The notes: generated by a model not told the origin, from the sequence alone. A DNA stretch of 64,000 nt from Atherix ibis (GCA_958298945.1 OY282606.1:28865740-28929739); one strand, 5' to 3'; counted from the first letter of the stretch, positions 11,163 to 24,299 are shown. A program made the numbers and translations.

Positions 11163-12110
11163 GGCACACGAAATGAATACTATCGAAGCACTTCACAACA
11201 TAATTGCCGAGGTACTTTTTGTGAGCAAGAAGTCTTATTAATTATTCAAAGACTCCTTAAACTAATGCGACAATGCTTTTGAAAGCGCAAACCGCACGCA
11301 CGAAAACAGCACGAACAGAACCTAACTCGAAGTTAGACCAGAGGATTCTTGAATAATGGCCATTTGTGGAGTGCCAATGCTATGGTTAAATTCCATCACG
11401 AAAAGTTGTTTTTTCTCTCCCGAAATTGTCAGGGCATGAGTGTTCTGTGGTGATATTCTGGATAATTATGGCATAGAAACGAAGCAATCGAAATTGGTAT
11501 AGGTCTGTTGACTGTTGGTATTTAAAGCCTAGAATCCACTTAAAGTTTTTATTCAATATTTCTATGGTAAAGTATTCAGTTGGGCAAGTAGTGAAGGGTA
11601 GCTAGTTAGTTGCTTTAGAATTGAAGAAAATAGAACGAAACGCTAAGCTGGAAAGGACCTGGCTGGAGTGTGGTGCCAACACTACAGTTCATTCGACGAT
11701 TGGAGCTTGTCGTGTTAAGTAAACTTTTTTATTCTTAACGTTATCAAATGATTACGGTGTCAAGGAATTATAAATTATTCAATTTAAATGTATGCCAAAA
11801 AGTTGCTCGTAAGTGTGTACAGAGCGATTTTCTTCATCATTTTTCACTAGCAAATATGAGAAACATCAAAACCGAAATAAGACCGTTCGTGCATTCAGTG
11901 TCTGAGTTGTTGAATTTACCCCAAATACAAGTACACCTCAATCTGATCAGACACAATAAATAGTCGTATTCGCAATCGGAGGTGGTAACAACTTTATTTC
12001 CAAATTCAAGTGGAAGTGGTACAAAAACCAGTCGACCCAACCAAAGTACCAACCAACTAACTAGTCTGTCAAAGTTCATTGTTGCCTCTGTACCTTGACA
12101 CAATTTGTTT
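11163..12110. other. Less AT-rich, apparently single-copy segment
   Basis: Base composition is visibly more balanced than the flanks, and I see no repeat in it. Reading from 11157 on the + strand stays open for about 41 codons (to a TGA at 11280-11282). It could hold an exon, an untranslated region or a conserved intronic element. No protein family is recognised. Confidence 0.3.
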
Positions 12111-12610
12111 TGAAAATCAACAAATACATTGAAATATTCTTACTATTAAAAATTGGTAAACTCACTCACAAACCGCTCTACCTTTACTTATACCGAAAAA
12201 ATTTACTAACCTTAATGCATTTTATACTAAAATTAAAGGAAAACACTTTTCATTAGCATTACTAATTAAATTTGTTTCGTGTTGTTTATACTTAGATTAT
12301 CGAAATTTGGTAGTTTTTTTTTGGCATTAATATTTTTATTGTATTACAAATATTTTGTACTAAAAATTTTTTTTTTTTAAATTTGTAACTTGGCAAATGT
12401 CGAAAATCTTTATTTAGTTTTTATTTGAAGAAAACGTTTGTATCTCTTAAGTGTGAAAATTATTTTGTTTTGATGTCTTTTGAAATGAATATTATTGCAA
12501 AAAATTGATTCTAATAAAAAGATGAGAAAAGATTTAATTAAAAAGAAGATATTAAAAGATATTTGATTGTACAGTTCACTTACACATTTTACTTTATAAA
12601 AAAAAGGTGT
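12111..12610. other. AT-rich non-coding DNA
   Basis: Nothing recognised. A fragment of the satellite unit (TTCACTTACACATTTTACTT) appears at about 12575, just before the first full unit. Confidence 0.5.
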
Positions 12611-13565
12611 TTCTATTATCAGCTAGAGAAGTCTGCAATGTTGCCAGATCACACCCAGTACTCTTCTTCCATACCTCGGAATTCACTTACACAATTTACT
12701 TTACAAAAAAAAATATTTCATTTTTATTATCAGCCAGAGCAGTCCGCAATGTTGCCAGATCACTCCCAATACTCCTCTTCCATACCTCGAAATTCACTTA
12801 CACATTTTACTTTACAAAAAAAAATATTTCATTTTTATTATCAGCTAGAGCAGTCCGCAATGTTGCCAGATCACACCCAGTACTCTTCTTCCATACCTCG
12901 GAATTCACTTACACATTTTACTTTACAAAAAAAAATATTTCATTTTTATTATCAGCTAGAGCAGTCCACAATGTTGCCAGATCACTCCCAATACTCCTCT
13001 TCCATACCTCGAAATTCACTTACACATTTTACTTTACAAAAAACAAAACAAAAATTTTGTTTTATTATCAGCTAAAGAAGTCCGCAAATGTTGCCAGATC
13101 ACTCACAGTACTCCTGTTCCATACCTCGGAATTCACTTACACATTTTACTTTACAAAAAAAACTATTTTGTTTTTATTGTCAGCTAAAGAAGTCCGCAAT
13201 GTTGCCAGATCACTCCCAGTACTCCTGTTGCATATCTCGGAATTCACTTACACATTTTACTTTACAAAAAAAAATATTTTGTTTTTATTGTCAGCTAAAG
13301 AAGTCCGCAATGTTGCCAGATCACTCCCAGTACTCATCTTCAATACCTCGGAATTCACTTACAAGATTTTACTTTACAAAAAAAATTTTCATTTTTATTA
13401 TCAGCTAGAGAAGTCCGCAATGTTGCCAGATCACTCCCAGTACTCATCTTCAATACCTCGGAATTCACTTACAGATTTTACTTTACAAAAAAAATAATAT
13501 TTTTTTTTATTGTCAGCTAGAGAAATACGCAATGATGCCAGATCACTCCCAGTACTCATCTTCCA
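12575..13565 (+). repeat. 111-bp tandem satellite, nine units
   Basis: The unit start AGCTAGAG or AGCTAAAG recurs at 12621, 12732, 12843, 12954, 13070, 13182, 13293, 13403 and 13514, giving spacings of 111, 111, 111, 116, 112, 111, 110 and 111 bp. The first four units alternate between two variants (ACACCCAGTACTCTT and ACTCCCAATACTCCT), so a 222-bp dimer was duplicated. Units 7 and 8 share a private CTCATCTTCAATACC variant. Because 111 is a multiple of three, long open frames run through the array; these are a period artefact, not a gene. The core is the reverse complement of sequence just downstream. Confidence 0.95.
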
Positions 13566-13569
13566 TATC

Positions 13570-14215
13570 TCGAAGAATTGCGAGGTGTGGAAGAGAAGTA
13601 TTGGGAGTGATCTTAATCTGGCAACATTGCGGACTTCCCCTCTATAAGGATTGTTCATTAATCCCTCGTAGACATGCAGTAGAAGTTCCAACCTCGTTTA
13701 ACAACTACACCATCCCTTAATAAAGCGTGATAAGTGAAGTTGTGTTTTTATAGTTTAGAGCATGAAATTATGTGTTCAAGTAAGTTAATTCTTAATTTTT
13801 ACTTACAAACAGTTCGAAGGAGCCTACGGTTAACAATCCTAATCAAGAACATAAGTTATTCGGTGAAATGAAGCATTTGTGGATAGTCCAGAAGTAGGGA
13901 AGGACGGACCTTGCTCAGGGAGGTCTTAAACATAAAAAATTGATGAAAATGTGTAACAAGGGAGGGGTTTTGTGAGGTCAAACCGTCAAATTGCTTTTTT
14001 TTAAATAAAGGCACCCTTGAAAGTCTCAGAATAAGGATTCTTTACATCAGATCGGACATTGCAAACATTTGGACTGAGTTTTTGTCGGGAAAAAGCAGGA
14101 GACAGGTCTTCTTCATAGACCAAGTTTTTGTCGGAAAAAAGGATTCCTGTGGCTCTCCAACACTTTATTCACCTGATCCCTGATTTTTTATGTGTCACTG
14201 ATTTTTGTTTAAATA
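13570..14215 (+). mobile_element. Degenerate mariner deletion derivative next to the satellite
   Basis: 13575-13640 is an inverted copy of the satellite core (TCTGGCAACATTGCGGACTT). It is followed by sequence homologous to 8690-8860, then a mariner-like linker trace ending DENV (around 13900-13960) and a decayed YSPD-type motif (14160-14210). The order matches 8640-9290, so both are copies of one internally deleted mariner. It has no coding capacity. The satellite array appears to be an outgrowth of this element's end. Confidence 0.6.
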
Positions 14216-16480
14216 CCTCCCCCCCCCCTTTCTTTACCAACCAACAAGAGGACTACTTATGGAAACACGACTAGAAATGCCTTTGGATTTTTGCTAGCTC
14301 TCTGAGTAGGAGTACTCCCCATGTACTCTTAAATTAAAAAAGTGATACCACGGGGATCAAGTGTCCACGGTGTTTAGTCACATTGTGTCGGACCATGGTA
14401 AGGTGCCTTCGTCTGAAACGTGGTAGTTTTGGTAGGTTTGGAAACAACACCTCCGCCGAACTTAAAATAAAACCAGTCGCATTAGTTTTCTGCCACATCA
14501 CTTATAAGACTGAACTTCTTTAAAAAAATTTGCTAAATATAATTATATAATTTTTATAATAATATTTAAAGAATTTAAAGAAAAAAAAATTAAATTGATT
14601 TTATTATGACATTAATGCTACAACAACTAGAATCATTCTGACTGTTATCCAAAAGTTTTCAAACAATAAATTTTCAATAAATTCGATGAGAAAAAAATCA
14701 ATAATTACAAAAGTGCCTATTAGAAGATACAAGAAATATCAAACTAGCAAAAGGACTACAATAATTAATTATAAAAAAAATTTATCTCCTTTAATTTTTT
14801 TTTCTTTAACTTCTATTTGAAATTTAATTCAACAACATTCCACAAGAGAAAATTGATAGAAAATTATTTAAATCAACGAATTACACTCCATAAAAGTACA
14901 ATAATAAATAAATCAACTGAATGTACTTTCGATACGGCGGCCACTTGTTCTTATATGCATTAACCAACCGCTAAATGTAGTCAATTATATCTAATTTATT
15001 GCTACCAAAATATTGCTTAATATTAAAAAATCACATTTGAATATCTTTCTTCCCCTATTAAGCCACACACAAAAAACCATAATCCAAAATAGTTTATGTG
15101 GAAAAAATCTGTAACTTTAGTAATTAGAGTAGATATTCGAAAAAGGGAAAAATATAATAAAAATGAACAGAATAAAAACTGTGTACTTAATTATTTTTTC
15201 TTCAACTATTATTTGTGAATGTATCTAAAATGTTTAAACTAAGTCTGCCACTATTGGCTGATTTATGATCTTAAGAACTTTAAACTGGCATGTGTTTTGT
15301 GTAAATCAAATATTTATCGTTGTTACATCTTTAAAACAATACCAACTTTATAGTTAAATGTAGTTATAGGTTTTCCTCTTAAAAAAATTAATTATATTCA
15401 CAAAGCATAGAAAATTCTATAATGAGTGACTGAAAATTTACTAATTTATATACGAAAGCTAAACTTACTCGTATTTTAGGATAAAGAAAATTAGAAAAAT
15501 TCCTAAAACCGATCAAGTCATAAATAGGATTCTTTCTTTTAACACCAAGCCAACGATTTGAATCTTTTTTTATACCTGAACTTATTTAAGTAATACATAA
15601 AAGGTTATTGCATCGAAAATCAATATCATAAAGACTATTATTTTATCGAATATCTATAAAAACGAGTATCTTTTTTTTTTAAGAAGAGAAAATCAACAAA
15701 TACTTTGTGTTATTGTTTGGTAAAAGAACGAAGAAGAAGAAAACACAAAGTTGTTCGCTTTCAGTTCAATAACGACTTAGGATTAACAATGATATAGTGG
15801 CTAATTTTATGTTCAATATAAATTTGAAAAGCTTTAAACATTAAGTCGATTCTAACTGAAATATGGCAACAATGTTAATAAATTTTATGCAAAAAAAAAC
15901 AAGAAAAAATATTTTTTTTTTTAAAATACAGCAAAATTTATACAGAATAAAAATCCTATTTTCTGTTTAAATTCATCTATTTCTATAATAAATATTCTTA
16001 AAGAATAAAGGATATTATTTTTTTTAATAAAGAGAAAATATTTCCTACCTTAGAGGGTTATTTAGTCACTTTTCGGGATTTATTTAAATAATTTTGATGG
16101 TATTTTATTAACGTTTTAAAGTAATATCAATAAATAACAAAAATCTGAGTAAGAGACGTGCTGATATTATGAAGAAGGAGAATTTTTTTTTCTAAGGATC
16201 CCTTTTATTGTAAATATTATTCAAAAAGATATTGTTGGTTAGGTATCTGATTGGAGTTAGGCATAAGCATTCTCATTAAGTCTGCTCAGCTTTAAGCATA
16301 TTATTTGGTTTCCATTAGAAAGAGCATTATGAGAGAATTTCACCAATATTGAATCCATGACAAAAAATATTGGGCTGAAAAATTCATAAAGGCAGAATGG
16401 TGAAAGCGTTGCTGTAGAAGAAAACACTAACTACGTGTAACACTACTCACTTACAGATAGGAGACTATAGCTTTGAGAGA
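14216..16480. other. Non-coding DNA, mostly AT-rich
   Basis: 14270-14510 is less AT-rich and may be an unrecognised repeat. 14520-16470 is strongly AT-rich with no features that I can support. Confidence 0.4.
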
Positions 16481-16484
16481 GATG

Positions 16485-16815
16485 ACGGGATGCTGGAAAC
16501 TGCAGAATACGTTTTCTTTTACTGCATCCGATTCCGAGCGAAGAAAGGGGATCTGCAAAAGTGTGTCCTTGATTTTGGACTCGCAGACAGTTTGGGAGGC
16601 TGTCGATATATCTGCGATAACACGTCTTCTTTTACTGCATCCGATTCCGACCGGAGAAAGGGGAGCTGCAAAAATGTGTTCTTGATGTTGGACTCGCAGA
16701 CAGTTTGGGAGACTGTCGATATACCTGCGATAACACGTCTTCTTTTACTGCATCCGATTCCGAGCGGGGAAAGGGGAGCTGTAAAAGTGTGTCCTTGATG
16801 TTTGACTGGCAGATA
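16485..16815 (+). repeat. 113-bp tandem repeat, about three units, possibly from a non-LTR retrotransposon C-terminus
   Basis: ACTGCATCCGATTCCGA recurs at 16521, 16634 and 16747, giving two exact 113-bp intervals. The first unit reads MLETAEYVFFYCIRFRAKKG, which resembles the ETAEH..F.CPRF segment near the C-terminus of R1/Jockey-type ORF2 proteins. Because 113 is not a multiple of three, later units read this segment in other frames. The tandem structure is certain; the retrotransposon origin is inference from one short match. Confidence 0.75.
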
Positions 16816-17150
16816 TATCTGTGATAGCAGTCCTTAGAAGATTACGTCTGGATAAAAGGAAGACGGAATAATGATTTCGGTAAATGTTTGCCCCCCGAAG
16901 TAATGCTTGACGGCGGTTTCACAAGATGATATAGAAATTTTAAAGTCCCACACTTTGTCTTTCGATCGTTTTCACCTTACAATAACAAAAAAAGCTTCGA
17001 AAGAGGTAAACTATTTTCCTATTTATGGTGAAGGATTATCGTTGATAAAAACTTGTGGTTGTGACGGGGGGTTGCTGGGAAGGGGGGGTTCGTTATGCTT
17101 CCTACGCACAGCTGTTTGCTTTTTTAACTTGGGTCTTCAGCAAAAACTAT
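16816..17150. other. Unassigned DNA
   Basis: No recognisable gene. There is a short G-rich stretch near 17066-17090. Confidence 0.4.
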
Positions 17151-17159
17151 TTATGAACT

Positions 17160-17450
17160 CCTAGCCGCCTTTGAGAGGGGATTCTCCGAAAAATCGTTGG
17201 CCCCCATATATGGGGATGGATAATGCCACAGCCTGTTTAACGATGAGATCATGGCACGCCACCACGAACGCCCAGTTGTGACTAACATCAATCTCAATAA
17301 TCTGTAGTTGTGTTGAGACCTTATCCCTATTAACGAGGACGACCCTGTTCGGAAAGTCTGAAAAGGGTCCTGAAAGACAACCCAGAGAGCCTGCTGCTTT
17401 TGATAGGCAACACCGCAAAGTAAAGTTGAGATTTTCGAACTAGAAGACTT
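17160..17450 (-). pseudogene. Possible endonuclease-domain fragment of a non-LTR retrotransposon
   Basis: On the minus strand one frame reads FPNRVVLVNRDKVSTQLQII followed by NWAFVVACHDLI, with a second frame contributing QDPFQTF. The pattern (a QEP-like motif, then alternating hydrophobic strands ending in VVACHDL) is loosely like apurinic-type endonuclease domains of R1-clade elements. Frameshifts would be needed to join the pieces, and neither His nor Asp catalytic motifs are identifiable. It could instead be an unknown decayed gene. I cannot decide from sequence alone. Confidence 0.25.
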
Positions 17451-18664
17451 CGGCGTTTCAACAGGTCTAGGTCGATCTTTTGCTTGATGATGACATCGTA
17501 AATACCATTTTACAGAAGAGCGTATCAACAACCTATCAAAAGTCGTTATCGGCATTTTTATTATGTTTTTATTTTTCTGTTGAAGATTTGGTACTGGCAC
17601 TAATTGTGTCAAATTATTTATGAAATACTTAAAAAAGTTTACGCAAAAAAGTTCATAACTTTTGTCTTTTTTTCCAAATGGGCTTAGTACTAAAAACTAA
17701 GATATAGATTTGATTTAGAAATAATGCTGATTACACAATTAATTCAACAAGTGAGCAGCAATTCAAAATTATTGTAAATTCACACATGTTCAAAACAAAT
17801 TTATGTAACAGTTGAAGAAAACTAATAAAAATATTAACGTAATCAAAAGCTTTCGAAATGAAAAAAATTTCAAAAATAATTTTTTTTAAATAGTTTCTTT
17901 TTAAATTTATGTTAAAAATTCCCCTCTGATCATTTTTAATTGGAAATTTATACTTTAGAAAATTTGTCATGTAAAATGATATTATACTATTTACTTAAAG
18001 GTGTAACAGAAGGGAATGTTCAGTAGTTCAGGTAAAAGCACAAGTTGGAGAGAATTCCACAGGAAAGACCGCAAAATTTGTCGGATTTCATTCGAAATGG
18101 AAAGCTTTGGTTGAGTTGTGTTTAAATTTCCGAAAAATCTTATTTAATTACGAAAATTAATTAGACTGTGACTGAAACAGCAACTCTGATGGGTGGTTGC
18201 ATTGGTTGCGTTGGTTTCGATGCGGAAACATGTGGGAGAGATTTAAGCATTTTTTTATTCATAAACTGTTTTTGTTTTTGTGCATCGGAAATTCATTTTC
18301 ACTTTCGTCGGAATACCATATATGCTTGGAAAAGTGTTAAAATGACCCACAAAAATCCAATGCTATCAAAATTTGAAGCACTATTTTTAATTCGGAATTA
18401 ATGCTATTCTGAACGGATGTTAACCAGGCAGTATCGATGTTAATAGAATTAAGTAATTTGGTTACGTATTCATTGGATTTGTAACCGAATTTTGATTTTG
18501 AGAGAAATTGACAACAAATAACAATTATAATCAGTTTTTTTTATTGATTTTCTGTTATGAATTTTCATATAATTTTCTATACTCATAAAAGTAAAGACGT
18601 TATACAATTTGTGCTTCGGAATGTAAAATTGAATAAAAGACACTTTAAATACAGATTTCATAAT
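17451..18664. other. AT-rich non-coding DNA
   Basis: Nothing recognisable on either strand beyond short chance open frames. Confidence 0.4.
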
Positions 18665-19265
18665 TCTTGGACCTTGCCATTATGCACGACTTTCAATATC
18701 GTCATTTTTTTAAGTTGCCTAAAATTTAAATACTACCTGCGTAAACACAATGTTTTGCATAGCCTCACAAGAAATAATTCAACGGCGTCAAATCGCTCGA
18801 TCTTGGATGCGTTCTGGCAACATTTTGTGCACAAAAAAAGCTGTCGTGTTGTATGGTTTATAAGACCTTCTTGTTGAAACCACATATAGTTCATATTATA
18901 ATCTTTAAATTCATGTCAAAATGAATCCGTTATGGCACGCTCAGAATTAACGGTAGGGGTCCTTTTCCATTTTCAAAAAAAATACAGGCTAATGACACCT
19001 TCACACCTTTACTTTTTGAGGATACAAAGACCTTTTCACAGTCAATTATGAATTTTTACAGTCCCATAAACGGGAATTTCACCACAGCGACAAATGAGCC
19101 TAATCGTTGTAGAAAATTTTGTTCTATCGTGTCTAGGGTCGAATCTCTACTTTTGTTCAAAGTCTTTGCAATTTTAACACGTTATTCGGTAATTAAACGA
19201 ACTACAATGTAAAATAGCAAACCTATAACCTTAGATTATAGAAGAACTGGATAGGTCCTCTACAC
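18665..19265 (-). mobile_element. Family A DD41D-type remnant
   Basis: The minus strand contains MWFQQEG (around 18863-18885), the second catalytic motif with Glu in place of Asp. To its left is the family-typical GTAAACACAATGTTTTGCAT block (18740-18759), and to its right the block that ends in GTAAAATAGCAAACC. Order and orientation match other minus copies. Both termini are hard to define. No open transposase frame remains. Confidence 0.7.
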
Positions 19266-20200
19266 AAAAATTCTGTCAAAATTTGGTTGGCAATGCATTC
19301 GTAGAACGTACACACATGGAAAATAACAGAAACGGCGTAAATCAGTGGGGGCCAATTTTAAACTTCAGTATGCGATTGAAGCGGTTCATTTAAAACCATT
19401 TTCATATGTGATGTCATTCATACGTAAACAAATAGAATTTTTCAATATTACGGATTTTATTGTTTGATGGAATTAGTTTTGAAAATTTGCAATAAAACAC
19501 AATATTCTATTTTAAAATATTATTTATTAATTTTATTTATTTCACTATATATTATTTATTAAAACAGAATTATAAAGTGGAAGAGCATATAAAAATATAA
19601 ATTGTAAGTTCTTTGATTATATCAAAACAATTAATGAGCACAAATAAAAATCCATTCCAAATAAATGCAAAACGAATTAAATGAGAGAATGTGATATTAT
19701 ATTGAAATTAAAACTACACTACAACTTAGTAAATACCATATAAATTTTAATGTTAAAACAATTATTTGTGGATATTGAAAATTTATTTATAATATAAAGG
19801 TGTATTTGTGAATTGAAATGGTAATTTAAATAGGCATTCTTCATTTAAATTAATTCAAAAAATAAAGCATTAATTACATAGAATATTACATCAAGTTTTT
19901 AATAATATAGAAGTTAATTGTATAGCAAATGCCTTAAAACTAAATTACAAGATGATAAATTCAATGTACTTAAATAATTAATAACTAATATTCTAAAAAC
20001 AAATTGAAAACAATATTATTTAGTAAATGCATTAAAAATGGTCTAATAGAGCAAACAAAAGCACAAATGCAAACAAATTTATTTAAATAATAAGCCTACA
20101 TGGAAAACAAGCAATGGAAAACATACTGAAAAATTCGTTCTCTTAAATTTTCTTATACACACTTTACGTACGCCGTCACTGAACTATTTTCAAAATAGTC
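19266..20200. other. AT-rich non-coding DNA
   Basis: Strongly AT-rich with no recognised features. Confidence 0.5.
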
Positions 20201-20267
20201 AATAAACATTGAACTGTCAAAATCACATTTGCTTACATGTCAAAAAACCACAAACTTTTCAATTTTT

Positions 20268-21480
20268 AACCACTTTTTTGATAGAACAAATCATTAAAAT
20301 CCATTTAAACACATCACAAACAAAATTTCTATTAATTTGTCTAATAAAAATAAAGATGTCAACTTACAGAAAAAAAAGAAATATCCCAGTTTCCTCATTC
20401 CGTTCAATGGTCAGCCACCCTTTTATAAAACACTTCATTTTCTGAAACAACCTATTAAGTGTTATCAACAATATAACTATTTGTATAAATACATATTTTT
20501 TCGTAAATACTTCAAAAAAGATAAAAACCACACCTTCCGATAAGTGCCAAAAATAACAAAAGTATGCAAGCATTTCAGTATGCTACCACTTTCATGGAGA
20601 ACGGCGTGTTTAACAACTCTCCGAAAGTTTACAAAATTAAGGCGCTTGATATTTACAAAATAAAAAATAAACTTAAAATACCAAAAGATTAAACAAAAAA
20701 AATAAAAATTGCCTGTCATTGTATTTTTGTCTCCAATGAGTGAGTTAAAATGAATATAAATTATGCTTTTGTGGAATTCAATAAATTTCTATTACGAAAA
20801 CTAGATGTCAGTGGATGTTATGCCTACTACTTTTTTGACTGAACAAATCGTTAAAAAACTAATTTTTTATTAATTTGTCTAATAAAAATAAACATTTCAA
20901 CTTACAGAAAGAAAGAAATGTCCGGTTTCCTAATTCCGTTAAATGACCAGCAACTCTTTACAAAACACTTCCTATTAAATATCATCCACAATAAAACTAT
21001 TTATGTAAATACTAACTTTTTCATAAATTCTTTAAAAAAAAAAGATGAAAAACACACTTTCGCTTACACTTTCCCATATATGTCAAAATAAAAACTTGAA
21101 AAATAACAAAAGTATGCAAGCATTTCGTTAAACTACCACTTCATGGAGAATTGCGTGTTTTAAAACTCTCCGAAAGTCTGCAAAATTGAGGCGTTTAATA
21201 TTTACAAAATAAGCAATAAATCTAAAATACAAATGAATTTATTTTTTAATTGCCTTCCCTTATGTTTAAATTATATTTTTGTTTAGAATAAGTGAGTTCA
21301 AATGAATATTATTTAGGCTTTTGGAGAATTCAATAAATTTCTATTACGAAAACTAGATGTCAGTGGGAGTTATGTCTTCTACATAAAAAAATCTACTCAA
21401 AAGTATGCAAGTAGTACGATTTCTCGCCGCTTCGGCAATAATTAAGCCATAAAATTGCGTATAAATATATCCAAGAATTC
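20268..21480 (+). repeat. Unclassified interspersed repeat, tandem dimer
   Basis: Two diverged copies lie head to tail. TCTATTACGAAAACTAGATG occurs at 20788 and 21340 (offset 552 bp), and TATGCAAGCATTT is also shared. A third, single copy lies at 35955-36470 and ends in the same CCGCTTCG...CAATAATTAAGCC block. I see no long coding frame, terminal inverted repeats or poly-A tail. It could be a Helitron-derived non-autonomous repeat or a dispersed satellite; this is not decidable here. The + strand label is arbitrary. Confidence 0.8.
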
Positions 21481-21514
21481 TTTAATCTAACCCTAAAAGT
21501 AAATAAATGCTACC

Positions 21515-21590
21515 TTCAATGACATATGTGTTTGACAGCTGTCAAATGACAGAGCTGTACTTTCCGAAGCGCAATATAAATAACCCTCTA
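21515..21590 (-). mobile_element. Isolated terminal fragment of family A
   Basis: It carries the subterminal palindrome TTTGACAGCTGTCAAA (21531-21546) and the end signature CTGTACTTTCCGAAGCGC, the same order as other family A right ends. The rest of the element is absent; the unclassified dimer lies directly to its left. Confidence 0.7.
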
Positions 21591-24240
21591 GTTTTAAGAA
21601 ATCAAAATTTTTTTTAGATTATTTACATTTTTTTTGTTTTTTAATTAAAAAGAGATTATTAATATGTTTTCAAAATTTTGATTGAGCTATTCATGGAAAT
21701 GCACTTTATTGAAATCTTTTGAAATAAATACGATTCAGTGAATCTATTTATGTAGAAGAAAGACCTGGTTAAAAATATTATGAGGATTCTCATAATAAAA
21801 TCTATAAAATTGCATAATTATTTGTTTTAGGGGGAGAAAAAATTAACTGATTTTTAGGAAGTTGCGAAAAATAAAAACAAAATTATTTAAGTATGCATCC
21901 ATGATTGAGAGTAAAAGAATAACATTTTGTACAAAGAAGATATAGAAGAATTGTCCGCACTTTTAGATTCAGATCTCATTAGCATTAGATAAAAATTCAA
22001 TTTTTTCATAGATTGACTGAATTGCAATGCTCTTCAAAAACAAAGAGAAAAATAATTTGTTTTTTCATTTCAAAATTTAAATAAAAAAATTCAAATAGGA
22101 TTAACAGAAAACGAAAAGAGCATTGCCATAATATTCAAAATTAGAAAGGATACCGAATGAAATCTCGTTGATGTTGGTTCATTTTTGAAGATAAAGCGAT
22201 CAAATTCAATAGATACGAAAGAGAAATTAAATAAAAACAACCATAGGAAAATAAATATTAAAAAATTCACTGAAAATTTTAAATATCTATGACTATTCCA
22301 TTCATTATAACATAGTAATTCATCCGAGAAAGTTGAAAAATTTTCTACAAAATAATATCTGCCCACCAAAATTATGTGTATCTATTTGTTCACTCACCTT
22401 TTGCTTAAAACTGACTCTATCTATCCGGCAGAGTAGAGTAAAAGATACTTGAGGCCAACAGTTGAATTACTTATATTCATTATTTTAGTTGGTTAGTTAT
22501 AAGTGAGGAGTATTTGCCAGCAAAATTGTTAAGATAAAATTTCCATCTTGTCTAGACAATAAGGAGTCAAAATTGTTTAAAACTACGTTAAGAGCAGCTC
22601 TTCCGTATTATCAAGTCCTTCCGGCAACGACTATTTTACCATCTATTATAATAGTGCTTATAAGTTATATGGTTAGTTGGTAAATTATGTTTCCCTTAAT
22701 TTACGCTAATTTCAATAGTTTTAAAATAATTCATAAATTTTTTTTTTTGGCTTTATTTATTTGCACTTTCTTTTATTTCGTATGTATTCATTTTAATAAA
22801 CATTAAACAAAGTCAACTTGGTTTGGCTCCGTTCTTAATGAGAACATTTTATGAGATCGTAATTTGTTGAGATTAACAAAAATTTCATAAATAAAAGACA
22901 GAATATTCTTTGAGACTACATTTTACATAGATATCTGTATGTACAATAAACATTCAAGTGTGCTAGTGAAAAATCAGCATTCTCTACTAACAAATGTGGC
23001 TATTATAAGGATCCTTTCAACATTAAGTAGAATCTTGTTTTGTGGTTTAGTTTAAATAGCAAAAGTACTAGAAGTTTTCGGTACGATTTACTCAACAAAA
23101 TTCTATTATCCTTATAATATATGGGGCTTATGTACTCCATAACATTAGTAAAAGTGAAACAACAGGACTGGCTTTGGTAGATTTCAAGGAAAACAAACAA
23201 CCTGGCAAGAATTGTGGTGAATGTATTCTTCTTGAAAAAAAGTATGCCATTTTACAGAAAAGTATGCCGGTATTCAGGTTGATTCTATCTGCGCTAGAAG
23301 GTGATTAATGGCAATTAAAATGCCTGCTAAAATCCAGATAGAGATTCAGAAGTTTACATTTAAGGCAAATCACTTCCTTCTTCTAAAATTGTTACGAAAT
23401 TCCATTCATTCCAGTGGCGTTGTAAACAATCTACTTTGCCGGTCGCATATACACACATCCATACAAGATTGACATAAATTTCAACTTTATTACACCGCAA
23501 TACGTCACGAAAATCCGCAGATTCTCATTTAACTATCATCTTATTATCATTGTAAAGTCATATTCGCAACATTTGGTGATAATTTTCCATTTAACCACTA
23601 CATACCTACTAGATGCTAATCAAAAGTATTCAAAGAATGAGGAGCAGTCAATTGTTAAATTAGAGCCCTCCATTATGGGTTCGTGTGTGCGAGTGTCGTC
23701 TAGTACTGTGCCAGTATAGCTTGGAGCTTATAAATTGTCAGAATATTTTTTAAAAGCGAATAAAATACATCAACTGAGACTCCTATCCGACTTTGGTTGA
23801 AGATTATTTTGATGAATGATTACGCAATAAAAACAAAATTAAATTTTTTTATTTTATTTTAAATTTTTTTTTGGTTGCCAATTTCACTTTATAAAAATTA
23901 TTTATAAGAAAAAGAAGAAGACGAAGAAGAAAATAACAATTTTTGCAAGAACAAAGTCATGTTAAATTATTTGTAATTCATGGGTGTTTTTGTACCATTA
24001 TCCTTAAAAGAGAAACTTACTGTTCAACTGCACGTATAATTTGTCATTTTTTGACAGTGTAAAAAAAAACCAATGATTAATAAACTTCGGTTTTGTTAAA
24101 TCCGAAAATATCAAGAAATGATGAAGTTTTAGTAAGGATGACATTTTTCTAAATTTATTAGATGTCTTCTGTTGTTTTTCCTTTTTGTTTTTATTATTTC
24201 TATTCGAACGAAAGTTTTTACTGTTTTTCTATAGATAGCT
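21591..24240. other. AT-rich non-coding DNA
   Basis: No gene or repeat that I can identify. Short open frames show no family resemblance. Confidence 0.45.
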
Positions 24241-24299
24241 TCTATGAAAAAAAACTGCTTGATAGGTAATTGGAGGGACAAGTCAGAGGATGTAGAATA

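Noticed and set aside
12607..13497. Open + strand frame of 296 codons (and a 170-codon frame overlapping it)
   Set aside because: It lies wholly in the 111-bp satellite. The period is a multiple of three, so stop-free frames are carried from unit to unit; several frames are open at once and units differ by frame-changing indels.
12575..13565. CRISPR-like array
   Set aside because: Units are contiguous 111-bp repeats without unique spacers, in a eukaryotic window.
19130..19150. tRNA-like GGTCGAATC box
   Set aside because: It is part of a family A remnant; no A box, anticodon arm or acceptor stem can be formed around it.
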